38,359 bases of DNA from Limiplasma sp048370855 (GTDB taxonomy: Bacteria > Bacillota > Clostridia > Christensenellales > Aristaeellaceae). The stretch is taken from positions 1 to 38,359 of the forward strand of contig DBGEOK010000030.1 of the NCBI GenBank assembly GCA_048370855.1, written 5' to 3'. The notes under the pieces are model-generated. The model did no database searches, was not told where the DNA came from, and worked only from the letters and a program-made list of their open reading frames with translations. The stretch's first letter is position 1; each line of letters starts with the position of its first letter. This document shows, piece by piece, positions 1 through 8,468 of this stretch. The translations under genes were made by a program, and so were the position numbers.

Positions 1-78
1 CGGGAATCACCTCGATATGCAGCCCTCCGACCCTGCTTTGCCTATGGGTGAAATGCCTTGAATCCTTCAAAGCATTCC

Positions 79-99
79 ATTCCGCGCCTGCGGCGGAAT
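79..99. repeat. small GC-rich inverted repeat
   Basis: Arms ATTCCGC (79-85) and GCGGAAT (93-99) are perfectly complementary around a 7-base loop. The hairpin sits just upstream of repeat A copy 1 in the gene-free first 325 bases. It has no T-run, so a terminator role is not supported. Confidence 0.35.
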
Positions 100-110
100 G
101 AGACGATGGC

Positions 111-193
111 AGACGCCGCCTCCCAAGGTCTCCGCCTAAGGGCTTCGCCCGTAGGAATAATCCCTTTTTTTGGTCGCGTTCGCGGCCAAAACC
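111..193 (+). repeat. dispersed hairpin repeat A, copy 1
   Basis: This is one of three related intergenic copies (the others lie near 13.2 and 21.8 kb). The shared core is a CCTAAGGGC-TTC-GCCC hairpin (135-155), then a short ATCCC/T-rich linker, then a second hairpin with a GTTC loop (arms 168-177 and 182-191). In this copy the first GGGAGGC/GCCTCCC hairpin of the family is decayed to its right half. The outer part of the last stem reads TTTTGG/CCAAAA, whereas copy 2 has TTAATGG/CCATTAA, so both sides changed together. The repeat lies downstream of the minus-strand M28 peptidase gene. Confidence 0.75.
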
Positions 194-221
194 ATTTGTA
201 AAGGACTTGCGGTACGTAAAC

Positions 222-254
222 CTGGGGGCCGCCGTTTTGGACGGCGGCCCCCAG
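222..254 (-). terminator. strong hairpin downstream of M28 peptidase gene
   Basis: Two perfectly complementary 13-base arms (222-234 and 242-254, CTGGGGGCCGCCG and its complement) enclose a 7-base loop. The hairpin lies about 70 bases past the stop codon of the minus-strand peptidase gene. It lacks a clear U-tract on either strand, so it may act as an mRNA 3'-end stabiliser instead of an intrinsic terminator. Confidence 0.45.
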
Positions 255-325
255 GCTGCTGATAAACCCTTTTGGAAGGCGCCGGCGGGCAGCCGTCCTC
301 CCGCTGCGCGCCTTGGGGATCGTGT

Positions 326-2212
326 TCAGGATGCAGAAGGCGGCTGGACGAACGCGACCAGGGCATCGAACAGCGCGGTCAGCTCGGGATCGGCCAAAAG
401 CTCGGCGGCGTTGTCTTTCGTGACTTTGCTGGAAGGATATTTGGGAGAATGTACCACGATTCCTTCTTCGATTTCGAACCGCCCATCGGTTTCCCCGTCA
501 AGGAGGTAGAGGGAATAATCGCCCCTCTGGAGTGCGATTCCGACAATGGCGCCGATTTCCCTGTCTTTTAACAGATACCCGCCGCCCGCCACCGCCTGCC
601 TCTGGTAGGAATCGCGCATTTGATATCTGCTGAACTGAAGGGAATACGTCGTCTCTTCGTCGCCGTAAGAAGCGCGCGCCATCATGATGTTTTCGGGGCA
701 TACGTCGATGGAAACAACCTCGCCGGGCTGGTTGTCCATCAGCGTGAAGGCAGAAAGGGCAATCTTGCACGCCTCGATTTTGCACCCGCGAAACGTTTGC
801 GGTAGCGGCAGCGACGGGTAATGGCGCAGCGCTTCCTCAAAGGTTATCCATCGCTGCGAACCCAAGTACAGCGTATCGTCCAACAGCATCGCCTCGTTAT
901 ACCCGAGCGTCGGGGCAACGGCTTCGGCGGCAGCCTCCGGCTGGCCCGCGGCGCTTTCCGCCCATTCGGCGTGAAGCCCCGGGTGTTCCAGAATAAAGCC
1001 GGCGACCCAGTCCGCGACGTTTTGAACGACGCCAAGGTCCAGGTTGTCCATGGTATCGTTGGCCGTATGAATGATACCGCTTCCGACCGTGCCGATGACC
1101 ACGGAGGGAATCCCGGCCGCCTCAAACGCGATTTGATCGCCGTCGCCATAGGGTTGGTCTATCACGGTCGCCCGACGCCGGGATAAAAACGCCGCCATTT
1201 CGGCGCAGAGCGGGCGGGAGATTTCCATGGAGCTTCGGATCGGGAAGGGCGTTCCCGGCAGCCCCACGCAGTCCACGTTAAGGGTATACAGGGCCTCATA
1301 CCGGGAGGCCAGCACCCCCGACAGGTCGTTCGCGCCCGTCAGGCCCGCTTCTTCCGCGTTGGTATAGGCGATTACCACGTCGTAGGGCGGCTCGGCGGCT
1401 GTCAATTGGCTGAGCGCCAAATCCACCGCCGCTACGCCGCTGGCGTTGTCCAGCGCGCAGGGTAGGCGGTTGCCCGCTTGGTCGCCGGCGCCGTCGAAGT
1501 GGGCGCTTACCACAACGGCCTTCGTTCTGTCCTTTCCGGGCAAAACGCCCGCCACATTGAAAAGGGTCAGCGTGGTTTTTGACAAGCGATGGCGGATCTC
1601 CAGCGCCTTAGCTTCGCGGACGCGCTCATAAACGGGCCGGAGCATGCTGATCCAGGGAAGGGCCGCCCCGGGATCGGCAGCCGCCTGGCCGACGCCCAGG
1701 CTGTGGAAGGGGAGGGTATCCGTCGGCAGCACCATGGTGGCAAACGCGCCGGTCCGCGGGAGGGGCGCGCCCGCCTCCGGGTCAAAAAACAATACGGCGT
1801 CGGCGTCCTCGTTTTCCGGCTCCAGGGCGATCGGGAAGGTTCCGTCGATTTCGGAAGCGGTGCTGGTGATGCTATAATCCCTGCCGTACCTCAGCGCCTC
1901 CCGGCTTCCGTCCTCCATCACGGCGGTCAGGCCGGCGTCTTCGACGACGGCGACGCCTTGTTCAAACGGGATCAGAAAGCCCTCTTGTCCTTCCAGGGGA
2001 ACCAGCGCCCGGTCCTCCAGCCTTTTTGCCAGCAGCTCCGCCGCCCGCTGGTTGCCTTCCGTTCCCACGCCCCGCCCCTCATACGCGGGCTTGCAAAGCT
2101 CCCGGAGGAGCGGGATTTCCGCCTCGTCCGCCGCGCCGACGGCAAGGCGCGGCGCGCACAGCAGCGCGATCAGAAAAAGAGACTTTAGCCATCTGCGTCT
2201 GGTTCGCGTCAT
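326..2212 (-). CDS. secreted M28-family zinc peptidase
   Basis: Predicted 628-residue exported metallopeptidase of family M28 (aminopeptidase Y/S type), which cleaves N-terminal residues using two zinc ions. The zinc-site motifs appear in family order: HFD (H238, D240), LDNASG (D255), NAEEAGL (E287-E288), VDCVG (D314) and HTANDTMD (H382). The N-terminus has basic residues then a hydrophobic stretch (residues 8-26), consistent with a signal peptide ending near AVGA. I chose the ATG at 2212 because the signal peptide starts there; a longer frame back to 2332 would put about 40 hydrophilic residues in front. Residues 435-628 are an extra C-terminal region with no motif I recognise. The gene lies downstream of, and on the same strand as, the large secreted protein gene, separated by 252 bases that include a hairpin. 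The catalytic assignment is solid; the substrate is unknown. Confidence 0.9.
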   Translation of the reverse strand: MTRTRRRWLKSLFLIALLCAPRLAVGAADEAEIPLLRELCKPAYEGRGVGTEGNQRAAELLAKRLEDRALVPLEGQEGFLIPFEQGVAVVEDAGLTAVMEDGSREALRYGRDYSITSTASEIDGTFPIALEPENEDADAVLFFDPEAGAPLPRTGAFATMVLPTDTLPFHSLGVGQAAADPGAALPWISMLRPVYERVREAKALEIRHRLSKTTLTLFNVAGVLPGKDRTKAVVVSAHFDGAGDQAGNRLPCALDNASGVAAVDLALSQLTAAEPPYDVVIAYTNAEEAGLTGANDLSGVLASRYEALYTLNVDCVGLPGTPFPIRSSMEISRPLCAEMAAFLSRRRATVIDQPYGDGDQIAFEAAGIPSVVIGTVGSGIIHTANDTMDNLDLGVVQNVADWVAGFILEHPGLHAEWAESAAGQPEAAAEAVAPTLGYNEAMLLDDTLYLGSQRWITFEEALRHYPSLPLPQTFRGCKIEACKIALSAFTLMDNQPGEVVSIDVCPENIMMARASYGDEETTYSLQFSRYQMRDSYQRQAVAGGGYLLKDREIGAIVGIALQRGDYSLYLLDGETDGRFEIEEGIVVHSPKYPSSKVTKDNAAELLADPELTALFDALVAFVQPPSAS

Positions 2213-2256
2213 CTGCCAATCCCATCCTTTCCGGCCCTCACATCGGTCGATCCAGA

Positions 2257-2291
2257 AATCAAAAGAAACGAATGACGGCTTCCGTTCGTTT
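2257..2291 (-). terminator. hairpin with T-rich tail between two minus-strand genes
   Basis: AAACGAA (2266-2272) and TTCGTTT (2285-2291) pair, with an inner CGG/CCG pairing around a CTT loop and a 3-base bulge. Read on the minus strand, the hairpin is followed by CTTTTGATTTC. It lies about 170 bases past the stop codon of the 717-residue protein gene. The rest of the 2213-2464 interval is GC-rich and shows no gene. Confidence 0.4.
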
Positions 2292-2464
2292 GATACGGCC
2301 CGTTTTCCGGGGGGACGCGGAGCGCGGCGCAAAGGCCCGTCGGCCGGCGGCTCCGGCTCATGCGCCCCGCATGCCTGCCCGCAGGCGTCGGGGAGGGGCC
2401 GCTTAAACGCCTTGCGGCCATTCCAAGAATAGAACGACAGAAAGGGAAGCCGACCGCTTCCACG

Positions 2465-4618
2465 TCATTCCATCCGCATGAACCTTGTTTTATGCACGAT
2501 TGCGTCAATGAGCGCGCGCAGGCTGATTTGCTGATAGGCGTATTGCCGTACGGTATCAAGCATAGGCTCGTCCAATACCTCCCGCACATCGCTGCTTGAA
2601 ATATAGACGTCGTCAACGATTTGCCGATAGCGTTCGATCGCCTCCGGGGAGAGCTCCCAACGCTCTTTTTTCTCCAGGTCGTCAAGCCATTGTTTGGTCT
2701 CCTCCAGACGCGCCTGACATTCGGCCCGCCGCGCTTCGTCTATCTCCCCTTCGTTGAGCAGGGCTTGCAGCCGCTCGGCCTCGCCGGCGGCAAATTGATG
2801 TTCTTGCTGATATCCCTCCCGTTCCTGAGGCCGCGCAAGCTCTGGCCAAAGCAACAGCCGCGTTTGGATTGGCAGGTCGTTCAGTATCGAGGCGAGATAA
2901 AATTGACCCAATTCCTTGTTCCGCGACAGTGGGTTTTGAACCGCAACCGTCAGGTAGGCGGGGTAGCATTCCTTCATCCCCGCGAAGGGTACGACAGGGA
3001 CGAAGATGGAATCCGGCCTGTTTTCGTTTGTCAGGAGGTATGCGGGACTTGCCGTAGTAAACAAAAAGGGGGAACTGTCTGTGATTTCCGTATGCTGTCG
3101 TAACATCGAACACAACAAATCGCATTTTTCCATGAGCTGATTAAATAGCACTGTGTCATAATCCAGCGTACCCGAGTTGGCCAAAATGGTATAAGTATAG
3201 TTATTGATGATAAACCATGTGAGGCCCAAAGGCTGATCGGAGGCGGCGCGATCCAGCAGACGCATGCCGGTTAGGGTTCCGTCCTCATACCATAAAATCA
3301 ACCGATCCAATAGCTCGAGCATGTTGGATGGAATATCTTCAGCCGAAATATCGGTTTCATCCAATATGGCGTTGCTGAATACCAGAGCCGTCCACGCGTC
3401 AAACTCCATTTCAACAGGAACGGCAAGCAGCTCGTTGCCGTCAAACAGCGCGGATGACAGGTTGGACGGCATTTTTTGTATATTTGTAAGGATGTCTTCC
3501 TGACCCGTGAGGCTGGAGCAGAAGCCTTTTTTCAAGAAATCGGCGTATCCTGTTTCAAACGTTCTAAGCATGTATACGTCTGTTTCCGTATCGTTGGCGC
3601 GAATCGATTGGCCGACCATCGCGGGCGTGAGCTGATAACCCCTATTTGTTGAAAGGACGGGAATTTCAGGATGCGCTTGGCGAAACCGTTTGGTTTCAGG
3701 CCCCTCGGGATTAAACCTTGTGATTCTGAGCCCGTCGGTTTCGCCTGCCGCGTCGAGGCTGACGATATGGCAACGCGTATCGTCGGACAGAGCCAGCCAA
3801 TGCGTTGCGTTGATTGCGCAGCAACGACCGTCGAAGGCGTCGAATGAAACGGGCACATAGATTTGTTTCCGCAAATCATTTGACGGCGATAAGCAGTTTG
3901 CATAGGGGGAGATAAAGGTAATCACACTTTGGTTGCGAACATCATAACAATACGTCTCCGGAATTTTACTGACAGGCATTAAATTGGATATCTCTTTCGT
4001 CGTCACGTCATAGGTAACGATCGAATCGTTGCGGTCGCCAGCGCTTTGCCGCCGCAACCCCAGCAGCTTGCCGTCACGATATGGCATCAGATTGGAAAGG
4101 CCGCAGTCGTAATGAACGACGCTCTTTTGGCTATGCGTATCATAAATGAGAACGTTTGCGCTATCTAAAGCATCATTTTGATACTCCAGGATGATCCGGT
4201 TATTTTGCCAAAACGCCCGCCGCAAATAACCTGCCGGGGCGTCGCTTCTCGGTATTTGATAAGCTAAGGAAAGCGTTTCCTGATCGATAGCCATCTCGTA
4301 AAGATCATACGTCGTATCGGTTGCGGCCAGCGCCAGGATTGCGTTGTCATTGCTGAGCAGCATTTGTTCCACATAAATCGCTGTGGTCAATGGAGATGGG
4401 GATGACGGGGCGGTCTCATCGGGACGATACGTAAACAGCGCGCCGCCGCTTAACAATACGAAGGTATCGTCATGGGCGGCGATCGCCTCGATAGGCTCAT
4501 CAAAATCCAGAGATATCCCTTGGCTCTGAGCGTTCGCCGTACCCGCCATACCCAATAGGATACAGAGTAAAACAAGAGGCAAGGCGCGGCCTTGCAAAGC
4601 GGACGTTTTCTCTTTCAT
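2465..4618 (-). CDS. secreted protein: propeller-like N-half, solute-binding-like C-half
   Basis: 717 residues with a Sec signal peptide (hydrophobic run about residues 11-28, cleavage near NAQS); no lipobox cysteine at the cleavage site. Residues about 35-330 are short beta-rich repeats (patterns such as DTFVLLSGGALFTY and NAILALAATDTTYDLY) that look like a beta-propeller. Residues about 340-600 resemble family 1-type extracellular solute-binding proteins: a bound-partner-like section (FDAWTALVFSNAILDE), an aromatic stretch, then IFVPVVPF and YLTVAVQNPLSRNKE. The last ~110 residues are charged and helical. No permease or ATPase gene for a cognate importer adjoins it; the ABC genes next door are on the opposite strand and of exporter type. 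Start ATG at 4618 follows CGGAGG with 8-base spacing. The fold assignments are inference from pattern; function is unknown, perhaps ligand sensing outside the cell. Confidence 0.7.
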   Translation of the reverse strand: MKEKTSALQGRALPLVLLCILLGMAGTANAQSQGISLDFDEPIEAIAAHDDTFVLLSGGALFTYRPDETAPSSPSPLTTAIYVEQMLLSNDNAILALAATDTTYDLYEMAIDQETLSLAYQIPRSDAPAGYLRRAFWQNNRIILEYQNDALDSANVLIYDTHSQKSVVHYDCGLSNLMPYRDGKLLGLRRQSAGDRNDSIVTYDVTTKEISNLMPVSKIPETYCYDVRNQSVITFISPYANCLSPSNDLRKQIYVPVSFDAFDGRCCAINATHWLALSDDTRCHIVSLDAAGETDGLRITRFNPEGPETKRFRQAHPEIPVLSTNRGYQLTPAMVGQSIRANDTETDVYMLRTFETGYADFLKKGFCSSLTGQEDILTNIQKMPSNLSSALFDGNELLAVPVEMEFDAWTALVFSNAILDETDISAEDIPSNMLELLDRLILWYEDGTLTGMRLLDRAASDQPLGLTWFIINNYTYTILANSGTLDYDTVLFNQLMEKCDLLCSMLRQHTEITDSSPFLFTTASPAYLLTNENRPDSIFVPVVPFAGMKECYPAYLTVAVQNPLSRNKELGQFYLASILNDLPIQTRLLLWPELARPQEREGYQQEHQFAAGEAERLQALLNEGEIDEARRAECQARLEETKQWLDDLEKKERWELSPEAIERYRQIVDDVYISSSDVREVLDEPMLDTVRQYAYQQISLRALIDAIVHKTRFMRME

Positions 4619-4766
4619 GGCGATGCCTCCGATCCGGCATATGGCCTATGGAACCGTTTGCGGCTGGTAAAACAAAGCTATGGCATCTTACTGTGCTTCC
4701 CTCAAAGCAACAACGATGATATATCGCAACATATCTATTCATTTCGCGCAATATTGTAATGAAAAA

Positions 4767-4780
4767 CTTACTTTTGTAAG
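4767..4780. promoter_or_regulatory. inverted repeat at the predicted start of transcription
   Basis: CTTAC (4767-4771) and GTAAG (4776-4780) flank TTTT. The repeat sits where the minus-strand promoter at 4784-4812 would initiate (about 4777). It could be an operator or a short 5' hairpin; the sequence alone does not decide. Confidence 0.3.
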
Positions 4781-4783
4781 AAA

Positions 4784-4812
4784 ATTGTACCATACAATGG
4801 CGGCGATGTCAA
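4784..4812 (-). promoter_or_regulatory. SigA-type promoter of the 717-residue protein gene
   Basis: On the minus strand a perfect -35 TTGACA (4812-4807) is separated by 17 bases from TACAAT (4789-4784), with TG one base upstream of the -10 (extended form). It implies a 5' untranslated region of about 160 bases before the ATG at 4618. Confidence 0.8.
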
Positions 4813-5010
4813 ACGGCGGCAGCGCGGCTCGGGCGTCACGGCGGTGTCGGCGTTCAGGGAAAAGCCTGCCGGATCGCCGCAACCCCGCAAAGGATTCAAA
4901 CAGTACAAAAACCCAGGGTTTACGCTTTCCGCGCGTCGCTCCCTCCCAAGCCGAAGAAACCTAAAAACAGACGCTTTGGATGAAAAAGCGAGGGGAGTGA
5001 AGTTTATCGC

Positions 5011-5039
5011 TTTCCTTTTTCCCAATGATTCAGTATAAT
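5011..5039 (+). promoter_or_regulatory. candidate promoter of the ABC transporter operon
   Basis: A consensus -10 TATAAT lies at 5034-5039. The -35 at 17-base spacing (TTTCCT, 5011-5016) is poor. Transcription would start about 60 bases before the first gene. Confidence 0.5.
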
Positions 5040-5108
5040 GTGCATGCTGCGGGCGGACGGCGGCAGGCCGCGGCGCGCGCCCCGGCAAGAAGGATGGAGG
5101 AATGATGT

Positions 5109-5831
5109 ATGATTACATTTGAGCATGTGAACAAGAGCTTCGGATCGAAAAAAGCTGTGGATAACCTGAACCTGACAATTGAGGACGGCAAGGTGTTTGG
5201 CTTTATCGGTCCCAACGGCGCGGGCAAGACCACCACCATCAAGATGCTGACCGGCATCCTGAGGCCGGACAGCGGCACCGTAAGGCTCAACGGCATCGAC
5301 ATATCGCAATCCCCGATGGAGGCCAAGCGCTCCTTTGGCTTTGTTCCCGATACGTTTGACATGTACGAGCGGCTGACAGGCATGGAATACCTTCGTTTTA
5401 TGGGGGATATATACGGCGTGGACGCGCGGCGGCGCAAGGAGCATATCGACCGTTACCTATCCCTCTTTGAGCTGCGGGACGCCGCCAACCAGCAGATCCG
5501 CGGCTATTCGCACGGCATGAAGCAGAAGCTGGCCATCACCGGCGCGCTGATGCACGAGCCGAGCATATGGATACTGGACGAGCCGATGGTGGGGCTTGAT
5601 CCCCAGAGCGTATTTATCCTGAAGGAGGAAATGCGGCGGCACGCGGACGGCGGACGAACGGTGTTTTTCTCCACGCATGTTCTGGATGTGGCGGAACGCC
5701 TGTGCGATGAAATCGGCATTATCAATAAGGGGCGGCTGATTGCCAACGGCACGCTGGAGGAGCTGCGCGGAGGCGAGCAGGACAGCACGCTGGAAGAGCT
5801 GTTCCTGGAGCTTGTGGAAAAGGGGGAGTAA
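5109..5831 (+). CDS. ABC transporter ATP-binding protein
   Basis: A 240-residue ATPase subunit that would sit on the cytoplasmic face of the membrane and power a transporter. Motifs: Walker A GPNGAGKTT (about residues 35-43), Q-loop region near FGFVPDTFDM, ABC signature variant YSHGMKQKL (about 135-143), Walker B IWILDEP with the catalytic Glu (about 155-162), and the H-loop STHVL (about 191-195). It has the size and CcmA/NatA-like pattern of ABC-2 exporters. ATG at 5109 follows AAGGATGGAGG with about 8 bases of spacing. The next gene starts 2 bases after the stop, so the two are surely cotranscribed and form one transporter. Substrate cannot be told. Confidence 0.95.
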   Translation: MITFEHVNKSFGSKKAVDNLNLTIEDGKVFGFIGPNGAGKTTTIKMLTGILRPDSGTVRLNGIDISQSPMEAKRSFGFVPDTFDMYERLTGMEYLRFMGDIYGVDARRRKEHIDRYLSLFELRDAANQQIRGYSHGMKQKLAITGALMHEPSIWILDEPMVGLDPQSVFILKEEMRRHADGGRTVFFSTHVLDVAERLCDEIGIINKGRLIANGTLEELRGGEQDSTLEELFLELVEKGE

Positions 5832-5832
5832 C

Positions 5833-7500
5833 ATGCTTGCCTATTTGCGGCTGATGGTTCAAAACCGCCTGGCGGGCTTTAGGCCCAAAAACCTTCGGCG
5901 GGAGGGGCGCGGCAAGGCCCGCGTGGCGTTCAGTTACCTTGGTTTCGCCCTGCTGGCGCTTTACCTGTACGCAATCATCGTCTTTTTGGAAATGGCGCTT
6001 TTTTCTGCGGCGGAGCGGATGGGCCAGCCCGGTCTGGTGGTTGCGGTGGCCTTGCTGGGCTGTACCCTTGTCACGCTGCTTTACAGCTTCTTTTATGTGG
6101 TGAGCACGCTCTTTTTCAGCAAGGACAACGGGTTTATCGCGGCGCTTCCCATTTCCTCCCGAAGCATCCTGACGGCAAAGCTGGCGACGGTGGTTGCGGG
6201 TGAAATTGGATTAACGTTTTTGGTGCTTGCGCCGCTCATGATCCGCTACGGCGTCGCGGTGGGCGCGGATGCGCTGTTTTATGTGCGCGCGCTGGCCGGC
6301 ACGGTCTTTGTGCCGATGGCGCCGGTCGCGGTCTCCACGCTGCTGTCTTTCCTGCTCATCCGCGTAAGCGCGCTGTGGAAGCGGCGGGAAAGCATGACCG
6401 TGGTGATGAGCTTTGCGGTGATGATCGCGGTGATGCTGGTCAGCATGAACCTGGGCATGAGCGCGGGCATGAACGACGGCGAAATCACCTCCGTGGTGGT
6501 GAGCGTCCTCTTGGGCAACAATTCGCTGACCAACCTTGTGCTCGGCGCGTATCCGCCCCTTCAATGGATGAACAGCGCGTTGGTTGGAAGCGGATGGGCC
6601 GCCTGGGGAAACCTGCTGCTGTTTGCTGCGGTATCGGTCGCGGCGCTCGCGCTGGTGACCGCGCTGTTTGGGGGGAGCTACCTGCGCCTTGCGCTCAGGC
6701 AGGAGGAAACGCTGCGCAGGATGAACGCGGGTAAGCGCCGGATGGGCAGGGAACGCGTGCGCACGCCGTTCGCGGCGCTGTACCGCCAGGAAATACGCGA
6801 CGTGCTGACCGTGCCCGTTTACGCGACCAATTGCCTGACCGGCGTGGTGATCTTTCCGGTCATGATTGTTGTGATGTTCGTGGCCATGGGCAATCAGCTT
6901 TCGGGCGAAAGCATGTCGATGACGCTGCTGGGCGGCCTGGTGCCGAAAGACCTCTACCTTGCCATCGCCACCGCGGCGCTGTGCTTTACCACGACCATGA
7001 ATATGGCGGTCGCAACCGCCGTATCGCGCGAGGGCGCGCGCCACGATCTGCGCAAAACCTATCCCGTATCGGGGGCGACGCAGCTTTTGGCCAAGGTGGC
7101 GATGGGCATGACGTTTAACCTTGTGACCATCGTGTTTGCGGCGGCGGCGCTGACGTTCTTCCTTCCGGCTTTCTGGCCGCTGACGGTGCTGGCTGTTTTG
7201 CTCTCGCAGCTCTTTTCGCTGCTATGGAGCATCCTGAGCCTGCTGGTCGACGTCTATCATCCCCGCCTGAACTGGAAGAACGAGACGGAAGCGGTCAAGC
7301 AGAACATGAACGCCGTCCTGGGAATGCTTATCGGCTTTGCGCTGATTGCGCTTCTTGTGGGAGCGTTCCTGCTCGCCATGCGAGCCGGCCTGACGACCCT
7401 TTGGGCGTTGGCGTTGACGCTGCTGCTGCTTGCGCTCATCGACGCGGCGATGGTAAAGTGGTTGTTTGGAAAGGCTGCTTCCGCATACTATGTACGATAA
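5833..7500 (+). CDS. ABC exporter multi-span permease
   Basis: A 555-residue, very hydrophobic protein with roughly 12 predicted membrane spans arranged in two similar halves separated by a basic cytoplasmic stretch (about residues 285-320, LRLALRQEETLRRMNAGKRR). It is the membrane partner of the upstream ATPase; the start ATG at 5833 comes just after the upstream stop codon, and its ribosome-binding site (AAAAGGGGGAG) lies inside the end of that gene. The size fits the large 'ABC exporter' type of ABC-2 permeases. An upstream in-frame start at 5740 would lie within the ATPase gene and add 31 non-hydrophobic residues, so it was not used. No terminator follows before the next promoter. Substrate unknown (lipid, peptide, antibiotic or exopolymer are all possible). 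Confidence 0.85.
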   Translation: MLAYLRLMVQNRLAGFRPKNLRREGRGKARVAFSYLGFALLALYLYAIIVFLEMALFSAAERMGQPGLVVAVALLGCTLVTLLYSFFYVVSTLFFSKDNGFIAALPISSRSILTAKLATVVAGEIGLTFLVLAPLMIRYGVAVGADALFYVRALAGTVFVPMAPVAVSTLLSFLLIRVSALWKRRESMTVVMSFAVMIAVMLVSMNLGMSAGMNDGEITSVVVSVLLGNNSLTNLVLGAYPPLQWMNSALVGSGWAAWGNLLLFAAVSVAALALVTALFGGSYLRLALRQEETLRRMNAGKRRMGRERVRTPFAALYRQEIRDVLTVPVYATNCLTGVVIFPVMIVVMFVAMGNQLSGESMSMTLLGGLVPKDLYLAIATAALCFTTTMNMAVATAVSREGARHDLRKTYPVSGATQLLAKVAMGMTFNLVTIVFAAAALTFFLPAFWPLTVLAVLLSQLFSLLWSILSLLVDVYHPRLNWKNETEAVKQNMNAVLGMLIGFALIALLVGAFLLAMRAGLTTLWALALTLLLLALIDAAMVKWLFGKAASAYYVR

Positions 7501-7555
7501 GCTTCAAAAATATATCTTAAATGTTACAAAAGTACGTGCATTCTTAGCAATTCTG

Positions 7556-7564
7556 TGATATAAT
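7556..7564 (+). promoter_or_regulatory. extended -10 promoter upstream of the methyltransferase gene
   Basis: TGATATAAT, a TGn extended -10 with a perfect TATAAT (7559-7564). There is no good -35 at 17 bases (GTGCAT), which is usual for extended -10 promoters. It lies 44 bases before the chosen ATG. Confidence 0.65.
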
Positions 7565-7607
7565 AGCTGCGTTGAACGATTTCACAGAGGAGCTAAGGAG
7601 GATGAAC

Positions 7608-8234
7608 ATGATTTCCAAGGCACAGGGAAAGGCTATTCCCAATAAAGTTGCCGTTACCGTTCATCCAAAGCTGTCCGCCCTGGAACGGGGAATGCTGAAA
7701 TGGGCGGTTGTGGATCCCGAAGATAAGGTGCTGGACGCGAGCGTCGGAGAAGGGCTGATGGCCGAATACCTTCGACGGAATATGCAATGCGAGGTTTGCG
7801 GCGTATCCGGAAGGATGGAGGATGTGCGGCGGGCGCGAAGCCGGCTGCAAAGCTGCGATATCGTCTATGCCGGAACCGGCGATATCCCGTGGCGTGAAAA
7901 TTCCTTTGACGCCGTATTTATGAAGCTCGAGGGCAATGGGGCGGACGCGCTGCCCAAAACGCTGGAAGAGGTGCGGCGCGTGCTCAAGGAGGGCGGGCAG
8001 CTCCTGGTGGGAGTGGCCTGTCCCCCCGCCGGGCTGCTGCTGTCGCCGTTCGTTGCCGACGACGGCGTAAACGGGGGTCCCGTCCCGCGCAGGAAGGATA
8101 TGGTAAATTTGCTGCGCGAGCTTCACTTCGAGCACCTGAGCTGGCAGCGTACAGGGATTGCCACGGGCGTGCTGATTGGATGGAAGCGCAAGCCCTGTTT
8201 GGAGAACGCCCTGGAAGATGCGCCGGGCTCCTGA
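7608..8234 (+). CDS. class I SAM-dependent methyltransferase
   Basis: 208 residues. The SAM-binding glycine-rich loop is VLDASVGEGLMAEYL (about residues 43-57); an acidic stretch near AGTGDIPWRENSFDAVFM matches motif II/III of Methyltransf_11-type enzymes, and LPKTLEEVRRVLKEGGQLLVGV is the typical post-motif segment. The C-terminal third is short and offers no substrate clue. Start: AAGGAGG at 7595-7601 is 6 bases before the ATG at 7608; the ATG at 7602 abuts the ribosome-binding site and the TTG at 7572 precedes it. It has its own promoter and is followed by a hairpin, so probably monocistronic. Target (small molecule, lipid or RNA) unknown. Confidence 0.85.
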   Translation: MISKAQGKAIPNKVAVTVHPKLSALERGMLKWAVVDPEDKVLDASVGEGLMAEYLRRNMQCEVCGVSGRMEDVRRARSRLQSCDIVYAGTGDIPWRENSFDAVFMKLEGNGADALPKTLEEVRRVLKEGGQLLVGVACPPAGLLLSPFVADDGVNGGPVPRRKDMVNLLRELHFEHLSWQRTGIATGVLIGWKRKPCLENALEDAPGS

Positions 8235-8293
8235 GGCGCATGATACGATACGCTGAGGGGAAGCACGGCAAAGCAGGTTTGAGCGCATAGACC

Positions 8294-8340
8294 GCCGCCC
8301 GATGTCGGCCTGATTCTGGCCGGCGTCGGGCGGCTTTCCT
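8294..8340 (+). terminator. terminator-like hairpin after the methyltransferase gene
   Basis: Arms 8294-8310 and 8318-8334 (GCCGCCCGA... with GGCCGG...GGGCGGC) pair over 17 bases with two imperfect positions and a 7-base loop, followed by TTTCCT. The U-tract is short. The remainder of 8235-8468 shows no gene. Confidence 0.6.
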
Positions 8341-8468
8341 CGTATTTTGATGCGCGCGGCGTGAAACGGACGAAAGTCCCGTTGACGCCAACCTCTCTTT
8401 TTTGTGCGCCGTAAGAGAGGCGGGCGGGAACAAAACAAAGTATTCTGACATGGAAGGAGGATGGATTC

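Larger units (their letters stand above)
4619..5108. other. divergent intergenic region
   Basis: This 490-base region separates the minus-strand secreted protein gene from the plus-strand ABC transporter genes. It holds a promoter for each direction, listed separately. The part from 4760 to about 4800 is AT-rich; the rest is GC-rich with no credible coding frame. No riboswitch class was recognised. Confidence 0.5.
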
